Notes: generated by a model from the sequence alone, not told the origin. DNA of 64,000 bases from Allobaculum mucilyticum (GCF_022701195.1 NZ_CP078089.1:2418001-2482000); one strand, 5' to 3'. Numbered from the stretch's first letter, positions 1 through 8,119 are shown. Made by a program: numbers and translations.

Positions 1-235
1 CGATGACTGTTGTTTCGATGCCGCGTTTTGCGAGTTCTTCATGAGCAATGCCGGCATGGTAGCCAGTTACGCAGTACAGATCGGATCCGTTTTTCACATC
101 TGCTGTTTCAATGTGGTTAAGGGGGATATTGATCGCTCCTGGGATGTGACCTTCTTTATACATCTCTGCCGGACGGACATCGATAATAGGCGTTCCATCC
201 TTTTTTGCCTGAGCAACATATTCATCAATCGTCAT
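1..235 (-). CDS. Rhodanese-like domain protein (5' part, runs off the window)
   Basis: Only the first 78 codons are inside the window; the gene continues beyond base 1. The translation begins MTIDEYVAQAKKDG and reads through PIIDVRPAEMYKEGHIPGA, the CDC25-like/rhodanese N-terminal motif, to YCVTGYHAG, which is the catalytic-Cys loop of sulfurtransferases. This suggests a small single-domain rhodanese that carries persulfide on its Cys. The start at 235 follows a good AGAAGG ribosome site on the minus strand. A TATAAT box (plus-strand 262-267) sits just upstream and is now abutted by the IS element starting at 270, so the native promoter has probably been altered. Substrate and partner are unknown. 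Confidence 0.85.
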   Translation of the reverse strand, partial: MTIDEYVAQAKKDGTPIIDVRPAEMYKEGHIPGAINIPLNHIETADVKNGSDLYCVTGYHAGIAHEELAKRGIETTVI

Positions 236-262
236 AAGAAGTACCTTCTTTCTACGTTTCTA

Positions 263-269
263 TTATAAA
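263..269. repeat. Left target-site duplication of IS1182-type copy 1
   Basis: TTATAAA occurs here directly before the left inverted repeat and again at 2173-2179 directly after the right one. The 7-bp duplication marks a simple, complete transposition event. The site overlaps a TATAAT box of the minus-strand rhodanese gene. Confidence 0.85.
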
Positions 270-2172
270 GATGCGCCCGACAAAAGTAACAAATAGCTGA
301 AGTGTGTTCATAGATCTTGGACTGATCCGAATTTTTCAAAATAATGCTACAATTAATTGAAATTAATCTCGATTAAATTAATATTAGTAGTATAATATAA
401 TTGAATATTTCGGGGGTGTTTCTTATGTCGCAGTCCAAGTTCAAACCCATTCAGATGAATCTCTTCGATCTAACCTACTCACTTTCTGATCGAAAGCTCA
501 GAATGCTTGAATCCGGCTGGCCGGGCTATTTCAACCGTGTCATTATTCCTGAGCTGGTTAAACTTGAATCGATTTTTGAGCCTCTTTACTCAAAGAACAC
601 CAACACCAGACCTTCAACTCCTACATACCTCGTTTTAGCTATGCTTGTTTTGAAAGATCTGTTTACTCTGACAGACGAAGAACTGGAGAGAAGCGTTACC
701 TTTTCTCTGGAGTATCAGTTCGCTCTTGGAACAACGTCCTTTGAACATCAGCCGGTAAACCAGAGAACGCTTAACCGCTTTCGTGCTGCCAATGCCTTTT
801 ATATGCAGCAGACTGGCATCGATCTTCTCCATGAATTTGCCGAAAAACTGGCCAAGTCTCTTAAAGACGCCTATCTTGGCACCAATCTCAAGCGGAGAAT
901 GGACTCCATCATGGTCGATAACGGCGCCAGAAAGCTTTCAAGACTGCAGCTGGCGCATGTGGTCATTAAAAACATGCTCATGGTTTTGGATGAAAACAAA
1001 ATCGCAATCCCCGAGAATCTTCAACACTATATCGAGGACTTCGATGAGAATAAGGTTACTTATCACTCCCATACTCCGGCTGCGGCTAAACTGCAGACCG
1101 CTTTTCAGGATGCCTGTGCCGTTCGTGATCTGATTCCAGGCACGCTGAATGACTGTGAAGAAGCACAGATGCTCATCCGCTTTGTTTCCGAGCAGGTCAA
1201 CACAAACACCGATGGCTCTTTTCATTCCGTTCGTGACGGAAAAGAGCTGAACTCGACTGTCCTGAACAATCCAGTTGAGCCGGAATCGACTTTCCGTAAG
1301 AAGGCCGGTGAAAATCACCAGGGATACGTTGGCAATTTCGCTGAAACAGTCGACCTCGATACCAACCGAAAGATCATCGACTCATTTGATTTCCAGCCCA
1401 ATATCTACAGCGATTCCAAGTTCGCCAAAGATGAAATTCAGAAGATGGCTGAAGAAGGAGACGAAACAACTTTGGTTGCCGACGGAGCCTACATCAGCGT
1501 GGATAACATCAATGAAGCAGCTGAACACGGAATTCAACTTGTAGGAACTGCTATGACGGGTAAAGAAACACCCGATTTGACTGCTGATTTCGAAATCGAT
1601 GAAGAAACAAAAACGGTAACCTGCCCAAACGGAAAGACTGCAGATCGAGTAACCTACTACGAGAAAACCGATTCCTGGAATATCTCATTCCACAAAGAAA
1701 CAACCTGTAAAGATTGCCCATTCGCTGCAACTGGCCGATGCCCGATGAAAAATCACAAAAGAGTCAGATCTGGAACCATTTCCCAGAAGAAGATCCAAAG
1801 AGCACACCTTCAGCGGACCATGAAAAGTGAAGAGGCAATTGCCAATTACCGGTTCAGAAACGGTGTTGAAGCTATCCCAAACCAGCTAAGAAGGAATCAA
1901 AAAATTGATACCCTTCCGTTCAGGGGGTTAGTGCGCAAAAAATTCGGATATACGTTAGCTATTACGGCAATAAACGTAAGACGAGTGCTGAAATACGCAC
2001 AAGAAGATGCCAAACAGGCATTGGATCTTCTTGTATCTTCGCTGATTCAAGCTATGTATGTGAAATATGCCCCAATTTCACATATTGAACTCAATTTAGC
2101 TTTTGTTTGTGTTCACTATTGATGAACACCAAATCTGCCGTCAGCAAAATTGGGTATTTTGTCTGACGCATC
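270..2172 (+). mobile_element. IS1182-type insertion sequence, copy 1 (1,903 bp)
   Basis: The borders are fixed by comparison with a second copy at 33782-35684: identity starts and stops at these bases, apart from extra matches explained by similar target sites. The ends are imperfect inverted repeats (14 of 16 bases match, GATGCGCCCGACAAAA against GATGCGTCAGACAAAA). A 7-bp target duplication TTATAAA flanks the element. One transposase gene fills it, preceded by an AT-rich leader with a TATAAT box at 391-396. Copy 1 differs from copy 2 at two bases I could see, 313 (G here, A there) and 412 (G here, A there); the transposase proteins are identical. The element separates the divergent rhodanese and thpR genes. 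Confidence 0.93.
425..2122 (+). CDS. IS1182-family transposase (copy 1)
   Basis: A 565-aa DDE transposase that cuts and joins the ends of its element. The N-terminal third matches the DUF772-type transposase domain (LVLAMLVLKDLF and QRTLNRFRAAN). Further on are the likely acidic catalytic positions MDSIMVDNG, TLVADGAYISVDN and FRNGVEAIPNQLRR, with a Cys cluster CKDCPFAATGRCPM between the last two. The start is taken at 425 because GGGGGTG at 412-418 is correctly spaced, although the frame is open from 401. It is intact and identical in protein sequence to the copy at 33937-35634, so it is probably active or recently so. Confidence 0.93.
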   Translation: MSQSKFKPIQMNLFDLTYSLSDRKLRMLESGWPGYFNRVIIPELVKLESIFEPLYSKNTNTRPSTPTYLVLAMLVLKDLFTLTDEELERSVTFSLEYQFALGTTSFEHQPVNQRTLNRFRAANAFYMQQTGIDLLHEFAEKLAKSLKDAYLGTNLKRRMDSIMVDNGARKLSRLQLAHVVIKNMLMVLDENKIAIPENLQHYIEDFDENKVTYHSHTPAAAKLQTAFQDACAVRDLIPGTLNDCEEAQMLIRFVSEQVNTNTDGSFHSVRDGKELNSTVLNNPVEPESTFRKKAGENHQGYVGNFAETVDLDTNRKIIDSFDFQPNIYSDSKFAKDEIQKMAEEGDETTLVADGAYISVDNINEAAEHGIQLVGTAMTGKETPDLTADFEIDEETKTVTCPNGKTADRVTYYEKTDSWNISFHKETTCKDCPFAATGRCPMKNHKRVRSGTISQKKIQRAHLQRTMKSEEAIANYRFRNGVEAIPNQLRRNQKIDTLPFRGLVRKKFGYTLAITAINVRRVLKYAQEDAKQALDLLVSSLIQAMYVKYAPISHIELNLAFVCVHY

Positions 2173-2179
2173 TTATAAA
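2173..2179. repeat. Right target-site duplication of IS1182-type copy 1
   Basis: TTATAAA, an exact duplicate of 263-269, directly after the right inverted repeat. Confidence 0.85.
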
Positions 2180-2297
2180 AACCGGTGGTTTAACAGCTGC
2201 TTTCAATGCCCGTCTCAAAATACAGACACCATCTGCTTTCCCCGTTGAAATCTTGCATGTAAATATGCGGAATGTGTGGGAATACAATACAGAAAAG

Positions 2298-2326
2298 AGC
2301 GGCTGCAGAGATCTCTGCAAGCCGCT
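2298..2326 (+). promoter_or_regulatory. Near-perfect palindrome in the thpR leader
   Basis: Two arms of about 14 bases, AGCGGCTGCAGAGA and its complement with one extra A, form a strong hairpin that ends directly at the thpR ribosome site (GGTGGGAGG at 2327-2335). No T-tract follows, so it is not a terminator on the plus strand. It could control ribosome access or RNA stability; no function is proven. Confidence 0.5.
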
Positions 2327-2342
2327 GGTGGGAGGCAGAGTT

Positions 2343-2876
2343 ATGCGTGTTTTTCTTGCACTTCATCCGGACGAACAGAGCGAAAAGCGTCTGCTTGGCT
2401 GGATTGAAGATCTGAAAGGTGAAGGCGTAAAAGGGCGTGGGGTCAATGGCGAAAGCCTGCATGTCACGCTTGCTTTTCTTGGTGAGCAGAGTGAACAGGA
2501 TATTGAAACAGTTGAGAAGGTACTTGAGAAGATTCCGTTCAGTCTGCAGTCATTTACGCCATCGGGATTTGGACTGTTCTGCAACGCGCTTGTTCTCAAG
2601 CTGGACAGCTCAGACGAGTTTCAGAACTATGTCAGAGAGCTTCGTAAGAGTCTGAAAGAAGCCGGCATTGTGTTTAAGGACGGACCGTTCCAGGCGCACG
2701 TCACTCTTTTTCGAGGGGTGAAAAACCGCAAAGAACCGATCGTACAGAGACTTCTTGAGAAGAATCCTGCCTGGATTAACTCAGCAGAAAGCATGCAGTT
2801 TGGAATGCCGGGACTGTATGCCTCTGAGCTTCTGCCCTCTGGCGCGCGCTATACGCTGCTCTTTGAAAAAGAGTGA
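2343..2876 (+). CDS. thpR: RNA 2',3'-cyclic phosphodiesterase (2H phosphoesterase family)
   Basis: A 177-aa protein of usual length for the ThpR/LigT group, which opens 2',3'-cyclic phosphates at RNA ends. Both family signature motifs are present: HVTLAFLG near residue 40 and HVTLFRG near residue 120. The start at 2343 gives MRVFLALHP, a typical N-terminus, with GGGAGG just upstream; the frame is open much further upstream but that part runs into the IS element. It stands alone, divergent from the rhodanese gene, and the IS copy between them has probably replaced its original upstream region. Confidence 0.88.
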   Translation: MRVFLALHPDEQSEKRLLGWIEDLKGEGVKGRGVNGESLHVTLAFLGEQSEQDIETVEKVLEKIPFSLQSFTPSGFGLFCNALVLKLDSSDEFQNYVRELRKSLKEAGIVFKDGPFQAHVTLFRGVKNRKEPIVQRLLEKNPAWINSAESMQFGMPGLYASELLPSGARYTLLFEKE

Positions 2877-2912
2877 GAGAAGCAAATCTGCGCGTAAAGA
2901 TTTAAAAGCGTA

Positions 2913-3050
2913 ATGACAGAGCGTACTGAGCGGCTGAAGGTAACAGATTTGGCCGAGTCAACAGATCTGGATGAAATAATCATCGGGCATGAATTGGAAC
3001 AAAAATACAGCGGATTTTTTTCTGAACGGGCAGACGTTCGATTCTGTTAA
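2913..3050 (+). CDS. Possible 45-aa small ORF of unknown function
   Basis: An ATG-started frame (MTERTERLKVTDLAESTDLD and onwards) lies in the 240-bp gap between thpR and the zinc-ribbon gene. It has protein-like composition but no convincing ribosome site, and I recognise no homologue. It may be a chance ORF or a remnant. Confidence 0.2.
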   Translation: MTERTERLKVTDLAESTDLDEIIIGHELEQKYSGFFSERADVRFC

Positions 3051-3118
3051 CGAAATGTTTAGAAACGAAACAGAAAAAACGCGGAATGGTCCGGTAAGAT
3101 TGATGCAGAGGTGATCGA

Positions 3119-4078
3119 ATGCGATGTCCATACTGCCATCAGCAGAATCCGCAAAGTGCAACTCGCTGTCTGCGATGCGGCCAGCCTCTTTCGCCAAAAA
3201 AGCGAAAATGGAAGAAAAGCCGTCTTGGGACTATCCTGTTCAACCTCGGTGTCATCCTCGTTGCGATCATTGGCCTGCTTTCTCTGATCTCAGGTCTTCG
3301 CTCTCTTCCAGGCCTGCGCTCGAATTCCTATGCAGGCGACCGGGTCGTGACAGGTGAAGTGATTGCAGACAATTATGCAGCCGATACGGATGACTATATT
3401 GAACCGGATGACGCAGCTGCACCTGAAAGCGAAGTGACTGCGCCTGAAGAACCTGTAACGGCTCCTGAAGAGGAACAGACCGAACAGAACGAAGCGGCTA
3501 ATGAAGACCGCAATGATGAAGCTGCATCGATCAACGGAATTTACTACAGTTCCTCTCTGGTCGAAAAATCTGCGGCCCTCGATGGCGCTGCCCCTTCGAA
3601 CGAACTTGGAGAGGGAACCGGCAGTGCCGTAAATACAATGAGTTCGTTCTACAACGAAAAGACCGGTTCCTTTACGCTGCCGGATTCGAAAGTTGTTCTT
3701 CCTCTTCCTCAGCCTCTGGAAGGCACGCTTCTGATGTCGGGAGGAGAAAAAGAAGATGTCCTCCTGCTTGAGATGGAAACAAAGAACAATCTTCGAATCT
3801 CGATTTCCTGCCAGAAAACAGCCGCAAGACCGGAAGGACGCAGTGAAGTGATCGATACCGCGCAGACCGATCTGTATTCCCGCATCGGCGGAAGCGAAGA
3901 TCTGTATTATTTCCTTTACCGGCCAGCCGGACAGACCGTCAGCGGAAGCATCGTTGACTGCGACAACAGCTGGATTACGCAGATTACAGTCACGGATCTG
4001 AAAAGTGCGGACAGCACGGCGTATTCCAGACAGGCGTATCAGGAACTGCAGAAAGTTTTCATGGACTTTGAAGCTTAG
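3119..4078 (+). CDS. Zinc-ribbon membrane protein of unknown function
   Basis: A 319-aa protein. It opens with a zinc ribbon (Cys3, Cys6, Cys17, Cys20), followed by a basic stretch and one membrane segment at about residues 35-58. Next comes a Glu/Asp/Ala-rich linker (about 90-150) and a folded C-terminal part of about 150 residues that should lie outside the cell. Zinc-ribbon plus one membrane helix is common in Firmicutes envelope proteins, but I do not recognise the outer domain. AGAGGTGA precedes the ATG, and a terminator follows at 4155. It appears to be monocistronic. Confidence 0.75.
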   Translation: MRCPYCHQQNPQSATRCLRCGQPLSPKKRKWKKSRLGTILFNLGVILVAIIGLLSLISGLRSLPGLRSNSYAGDRVVTGEVIADNYAADTDDYIEPDDAAAPESEVTAPEEPVTAPEEEQTEQNEAANEDRNDEAASINGIYYSSSLVEKSAALDGAAPSNELGEGTGSAVNTMSSFYNEKTGSFTLPDSKVVLPLPQPLEGTLLMSGGEKEDVLLLEMETKNNLRISISCQKTAARPEGRSEVIDTAQTDLYSRIGGSEDLYYFLYRPAGQTVSGSIVDCDNSWITQITVTDLKSADSTAYSRQAYQELQKVFMDFEA

Positions 4079-4154
4079 CGGCATGTCTTTTGATGGATGA
4101 ACTGATAAGCGGATTCTGAACAGAAAGCTCAAATGCTTAACACAAAAACACTGA

Positions 4155-4179
4155 GGATCGCCAGGTGCGATCCTTTTTT
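4155..4179 (+). terminator. Intrinsic terminator after the zinc-ribbon gene
   Basis: Seven-base-pair stem GGATCGC/GCGATCC with a 5-base loop, followed by TTTTTT. Confidence 0.85.
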
Positions 4180-4315
4180 GCGTGCATTCAGCACTCATGG
4201 ACATCTGCCTTCTGTCGTATTCTGTAATCAGCAGCCAGGACCGATCTGTCACTTTTCAAATGGGCAGATCCGGATAACCTGGACAATCAGAAAATGAATT
4301 CAAAGGAGCAGGAAG

Positions 4316-4825
4316 ATGACAGAAGCAGAGTGGAAAACAGCCGGTTCGAAAACGCCCATGTTTGAAGGAAAGCATGCGGTCATTGAAGGGGATGTTCTGT
4401 TTGGAGAAGATGTGAGTGTCTGGCATAACGCAGTGATCCGCAGCGAAAGTGAACCGGTCCGGATCGGTGCACGTTCGAACATTCAGGACAACTGCGTTCT
4501 GCATACCGATGAGGGCTATCCGCTGACGATCGGCGAAGATGTCACCATCGGACACGGCGCAATTGTGCATGGAGCGGTGATTGAAGATGGCGTTCTGATC
4601 GGCATGGGATCGATTGTGATGAACGGCGCCCGGATTAAAAAGGGAGCGCTCGTTGCCGCCGGGGCAGTTGTTCCAGAGCATAAAATGGTAGAAGAAGGCG
4701 AACTTGTTGCAGGAATTCCGGCAAAAGTTCTCCGAATCCGTTCAGAGGAAGAACAGAAAGACGCAATTGAGAATGCGGACCATTATGTAAAGGCAGCCAG
4801 AAAACGAAAAGAACAGAATTCCTGA
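4316..4825 (+). CDS. Gamma-carbonic-anhydrase-like hexapeptide-repeat protein
   Basis: A 169-aa left-handed beta-helix protein of the YrdA/PaaY/CaiE type. Hexapeptide repeats run through the middle (IGARSNIQDNCVLHTDEG, IGEDVTIGHGAIVHGAVI, IGMGSIVMNGA). The three His positions expected for metal binding are visible in VLHT and GHGAIVHG. Some relatives are carbonic anhydrases and many are of unproven activity, so the reaction is not certain. AGGAGGAAG precedes the start. A GNAT-type gene follows on the same strand about 110 bp on. Confidence 0.85.
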   Translation: MTEAEWKTAGSKTPMFEGKHAVIEGDVLFGEDVSVWHNAVIRSESEPVRIGARSNIQDNCVLHTDEGYPLTIGEDVTIGHGAIVHGAVIEDGVLIGMGSIVMNGARIKKGALVAAGAVVPEHKMVEEGELVAGIPAKVLRIRSEEEQKDAIENADHYVKAARKRKEQNS

Positions 4826-4935
4826 ACAGAATCTGCACTTCCGGTTTTTTCAAAGGACACTAAGGCGTGCTTTGTTATAATGACACCTGTCAGACTCTGA
4901 CACTGGATCTGGAAACAGATCGAGAAGGAGACAGT

Positions 4936-5433
4936 ATGCTGGAAATTCGAAGTGCCCGTGCGGATGATCTCGATCAGATCGCAGAGCTTGAGCAGAAATG
5001 TTTTCCTGCCGCAGAAGCTGCAGACCGGAATACGATCAAAGAACGCCTGAACGTGTTCCCCAATCACTTCTGGCTTCTCGAACGGGATGGAAAACTTGTA
5101 TCGGTTGTGGATGGAATGGTCAGCGACAGCGGCCATCTGGATGACCGGATGTACGAAGATGCATCCCTGCATCAGGAGGACGGAAAATACCAGATGATTT
5201 TTGGTGTTGAAACCGATCCGCAGTTCAGGGGTCGTGGCTACGCGCAGATTCTGATGAAAGAAGTCATTAAGGACTGCATCAACGATTCACGCAAAGGCAT
5301 CATCCTGCACTGCAAGGATAATCTTGTGCCTTTCTATTCCAAACTTGGTTTTCATCTTGAAGGGTAAAGCGGATCGACGCACGGCGGCGAGAAGTGGAAC
5401 CGGATGATCATGAATCTTGAAAATGAAATCTAG
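4936..5433 (+). pseudogene. GNAT-family N-acetyltransferase split by an in-frame TAA
   Basis: The frame from 4936 (RBS GAAGGAG) encodes 143 residues of a GNAT acetyltransferase, with the acetyl-CoA loop VETDPQFRGRGYAQILM and the family's C-terminal YSKLGFHLEG. It then stops at TAA 5365-5367. The same frame continues without a break into SGSTHGGEKWNRMIMNLENEI and ends at TAG 5431-5433. That tail is what GNAT proteins normally have after LGF..EG (a Ser-x-His-Gly-Gly and an aromatic-x-x-Met strand). A terminator starts at that second stop, marking the original gene end. The simplest reading is a one-base nonsense mutation; the 143-aa product lacks the last beta-strand. Read-through or a sequencing error cannot be excluded. 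Confidence 0.85.
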
Positions 5434-5456
5434 CATCGTCTTCGATGCTTTTTTTT
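5432..5456 (+). terminator. Intrinsic terminator after the GNAT gene
   Basis: AGCATCG/CGATGCT stem with a TCTT loop and a run of T to 5456. Its first bases are part of the distal TAG stop codon of the split GNAT frame. Confidence 0.9.
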
Positions 5457-5490
5457 CGTTCCTGACTCCTGTAATGTAAAGACGAAGTGC

Positions 5491-5533
5491 CCGGCAGAAT
5501 GCAAAAGTATCGGCTTTTGCGTCATTCTGCCGG
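5491..5533 (+). other. Long inverted repeat in the rodZ upstream region
   Basis: CCGGCAGAATG at 5491-5501 pairs with CATTCTGCCGG at 5523-5533, and inside it CAAAAG (5502-5507) pairs with CTTTTG (5514-5519). It makes a 17-bp interrupted hairpin with no T-tract. It lies about 120 bases before the TATAAT box of rodZ, so it may be a DNA-level operator or the end of another transcript. Confidence 0.5.
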
Positions 5534-5654
5534 CCTTAAGCTGTTATGGGACCTTTGCTATCCTGCTTCATTTGGTGCACACTGTGCGTTGAATATGCGG
5601 AAATATCACACAAAGGAATCCCTGACTATAGCGGAAAATATCCATGTAATTTGG

Positions 5655-5660
5655 TATAAT
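5655..5660 (+). promoter_or_regulatory. -10 box for the rodZ-pgsA-cinA operon
   Basis: TATAAT in the context TTGGTATAAT, 20 bases before the start codon. No convincing -35 is seen at the usual distance. Confidence 0.5.
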
Positions 5661-5680
5661 CATAGTTCAAGGGAGGAACC

Positions 5681-6823
5681 ATGCCCTATTATCAGACACT
5701 GAAAGAGCGTCGTCTGTCGCTTGGTCTGTCTGTGCTTGATGTCTCAGCGCAGACGCGGCTCAAGCCGGAGTTCATCCGGGCGATCGAGGAACACAACCTC
5801 GATCTGTTCTCAGACGATTTCTCCTATGTCCGTTATTTTGTTCATGCCTATGCCGATGCCATCGGGGTCAACTGGGCCATGATCAAAGACGAAGTCGACC
5901 GGGACGTAAACCGTTTTGCGCAGGCACGAGACGGTGCGCTCCGTAAAGCACAGACCAGGATGATTGAAACCATGCCTTCGATTCAGACAAAATCGAAGAC
6001 CGTACGAAGCAAAAGACGCAAACGCAAGCGCTCCTTTCTCGAAAACAGTGCAGGCAATCTGTCGCGACGCATGAGCTGGGGAAACCTGCGTCTGGGCCGC
6101 GTGATTGCACTTGCAGCCGGTGCAGCAATGATTCTGCTGCTGGGGCTCAGCTGGGTGCAGAACTCAGCTGCAAGTTCAGCCGTCGAAAAGCGAAAAGCCG
6201 AACGCACATCGCAGTTAGCTGCCCAGGAGCAGGAAACACAGCGTCTTGCGGATGATCTCAAAGCGCGCAAAGGCGATGCACAGTCTTCCGAGCCTGAAAA
6301 GCCGGTGATTCATCTGGCCGGTACGGAAGAAGAAAATGTGTATACCGTTGAAGGCTTTACCTTTGATCATTCAACAATTCATCTGACCTTTAATGCCCTT
6401 GGCGGTCAGTCTGTGACTGTCACATGGAATGGCGTACCTGCTTTTTCAGAAGCAGTGAACGGCCAGGCCGGTTATGACCTGCAGGCCGGCATGAGCGGTC
6501 AGCTTGTCGTTACATTCCAGGTACCCTCGGTCTACAATTCACTGACAGTTGAAGACACCCCCATTCCGGCAAATTACACGCTGCGCGATGATAACGGCGG
6601 AAACCGGATTGTTCTCAATATCGTCTATTCCGACAAGAAAGAAGACACGTCTTCTTCGAACAGCTCATCGCAGAGCGAAACATCGAATAGCGATGAAGAG
6701 AATCAGACTGTAACTCCGGAAGAACCGCTCTATGAAGATCCGGGATACGACCCTGGATATACAGAAGAAATTCCATCGGATTCCGATGAATATGCAGCCC
6801 CGATTGATGAGGGATTGTATTAA
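5681..6823 (+). CDS. rodZ: RodZ-like HTH membrane protein
   Basis: A 380-aa protein with an N-terminal HTH_25-type domain (about residues 5-70, beginning YYQTLKERRLSLGLSVLDVS). A basic stretch rich in KRRKRKR, one membrane helix near residues 141-160, and an outer C-terminal domain (about 210-310) with an acidic Ser/Glu-rich tail follow. This is the architecture of RodZ/YmfM, which links MreB filaments to the cell-wall synthesis machinery. GGGAGG precedes the ATG. The order rodZ-pgsA-cinA-recA is a conserved Firmicutes cluster and supports the name. Confidence 0.82.
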   Translation: MPYYQTLKERRLSLGLSVLDVSAQTRLKPEFIRAIEEHNLDLFSDDFSYVRYFVHAYADAIGVNWAMIKDEVDRDVNRFAQARDGALRKAQTRMIETMPSIQTKSKTVRSKRRKRKRSFLENSAGNLSRRMSWGNLRLGRVIALAAGAAMILLLGLSWVQNSAASSAVEKRKAERTSQLAAQEQETQRLADDLKARKGDAQSSEPEKPVIHLAGTEEENVYTVEGFTFDHSTIHLTFNALGGQSVTVTWNGVPAFSEAVNGQAGYDLQAGMSGQLVVTFQVPSVYNSLTVEDTPIPANYTLRDDNGGNRIVLNIVYSDKKEDTSSSNSSSQSETSNSDEENQTVTPEEPLYEDPGYDPGYTEEIPSDSDEYAAPIDEGLY

Positions 6824-6921
6824 GAGCAATTGCTCTCATTCAATCTGCAGTACATTACGCTGCAGATGGTCCGGTGGAAGACCGGAGAGAAAAGAAGCGC
6901 CGCTGGCGCAGGAGGCTTGAC

Positions 6922-7518
6922 GTGAAATTCTGGAATTCATTGAATGTTCCAAACAAACTGACCGTGCTTCGCATGTTAATGGTCCCGCTGATCTGGATCA
7001 TCTATCTGTGCATCCCGCAGGATTTCCTGCTGATGTCCAAAGAAGCCGGTTTCGGACTGCGCAATCTGCTTGTTCTGATTGTGTTTATCCTGGCTTCGCT
7101 GACTGATTATGCGGACGGACAGATCGCCCGCAAAAAGCATCTGATTACATCCTTTGGCAAATTCCTGGATCCGATTGCTGACAAGATGCTCGTCAACACA
7201 ACGCTGATCCTGCTGGTTTACGGAAATGAAGCCGCAATCGTTCCGGTTCTTCTGATGATCAGCCGCGACCTTGTTGTTGACGGTCTGCGACTTAGCGCTG
7301 CAGCACAGGGAACTGTTGTTTCAGCAGGCTTTCCTGGCAAGCTCAAAACAGTTCTGCAGATGGCTGCAATCATTCTGCTTGTCCTTGGCAACTGGCCATT
7401 TGTCTACATGCACATTCCAGTGGCTTCCATCGTTCTGTGGCTGGCTGCAGCTGTATCGCTGTATTCCGGCTGGGTTTATTTCGTGAAGCTGAAAGACTAT
7501 GTCCTGGAATCCATGTAA
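6922..7518 (+). CDS. pgsA: CDP-diacylglycerol--glycerol-3-phosphate 3-phosphatidyltransferase
   Basis: A 198-aa polytopic membrane enzyme that makes phosphatidylglycerol phosphate from CDP-diacylglycerol and glycerol 3-phosphate. The CDP-alcohol phosphatidyltransferase motif is present as D-Y-A-D-G-Q-I-A-R followed by GKFLDPIADK, giving the DG-AR-G-D-D pattern. The GTG at 6922 is chosen because GGAGG lies six bases before it and it yields the typical VPNKLTVLR N-terminus. The cinA-like frame begins inside its last 20 bases. Confidence 0.93.
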   Translation: MKFWNSLNVPNKLTVLRMLMVPLIWIIYLCIPQDFLLMSKEAGFGLRNLLVLIVFILASLTDYADGQIARKKHLITSFGKFLDPIADKMLVNTTLILLVYGNEAAIVPVLLMISRDLVVDGLRLSAAAQGTVVSAGFPGKLKTVLQMAAIILLVLGNWPFVYMHIPVASIVLWLAAAVSLYSGWVYFVKLKDYVLESM

Positions 7519-8119
7519 GAATCTTCCCGGCATCCTGCTTGCCTGTGCAGACAGTCTGAAAGAAGCCGCAAATCAGGAAGAACCAGAGATTCACTATCCG
7601 AACAAAAAGAAGAGAAAAAAGGCAGCCAGAGAGCTGATTGAAACCGCAAAACGCTATGGCGTGACCATCAGCTCCTGCGAAAGCTATACTGCCGGTCTTT
7701 TCTGTTCCACCCTTGGAAGCGTACCAGGCGCTTCGGCAGTTCTTGCCGGCGGCCTGGTGACCTATATGACCCGGATCAAAAGCGAGATGGCTCAGGTTGA
7801 TCCGGCACTTATTGAAACATATGGCGTTGTTTCTGAACCATGTGCAAGAGCAATGGCTGAAAATACGCGCCGGCTGTTCAGTACCGATTACTGCGTCTCG
7901 TTTACCGGCAATGCCGGACCTTCCGCAATGGAAGACAAACCAGCCGGTGAAGTCTACTGGGCACTGTCAGGCAATGATGGAACCCTGGTCTGGGAGAATC
8001 ACTTTGCACTGTCCAGACGCAAGATTCAGAAGCTTTCGGTCTATCTCGCAATGGTCGAGCTCAGAAACCGGATTCTTGAAGATCATGGCGATCTGCAGGA
8101 TTCCATTGAAAAAGACTGA
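7499..8119 (+). CDS. cinA: CinA C-terminal-domain protein (nicotinamide-nucleotide amidase type)
   Basis: A 206-aa protein carrying only the CinA C-terminal (PncC-type) domain: ISSCESYTAGLFCSTLGSVPGASAVLAGG and VSFTGNAGPSAMEDKPAGEVY. The domain deamidates nicotinamide mononucleotide in relatives. Full-length CinA in related bacteria has an extra N-terminal MoaB-like domain of about 150-200 residues that is missing here; instead there is a short Lys-rich lead-in (KKKRKKAAREL). The ATG at 7499 overlaps pgsA by 20 bases and is poorly served by a ribosome site, so the true start may be an internal non-ATG codon. Position between pgsA and recA is typical. Confidence 0.85.
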   Translation: MSWNPCKNLPGILLACADSLKEAANQEEPEIHYPNKKKRKKAARELIETAKRYGVTISSCESYTAGLFCSTLGSVPGASAVLAGGLVTYMTRIKSEMAQVDPALIETYGVVSEPCARAMAENTRRLFSTDYCVSFTGNAGPSAMEDKPAGEVYWALSGNDGTLVWENHFALSRRKIQKLSVYLAMVELRNRILEDHGDLQDSIEKD

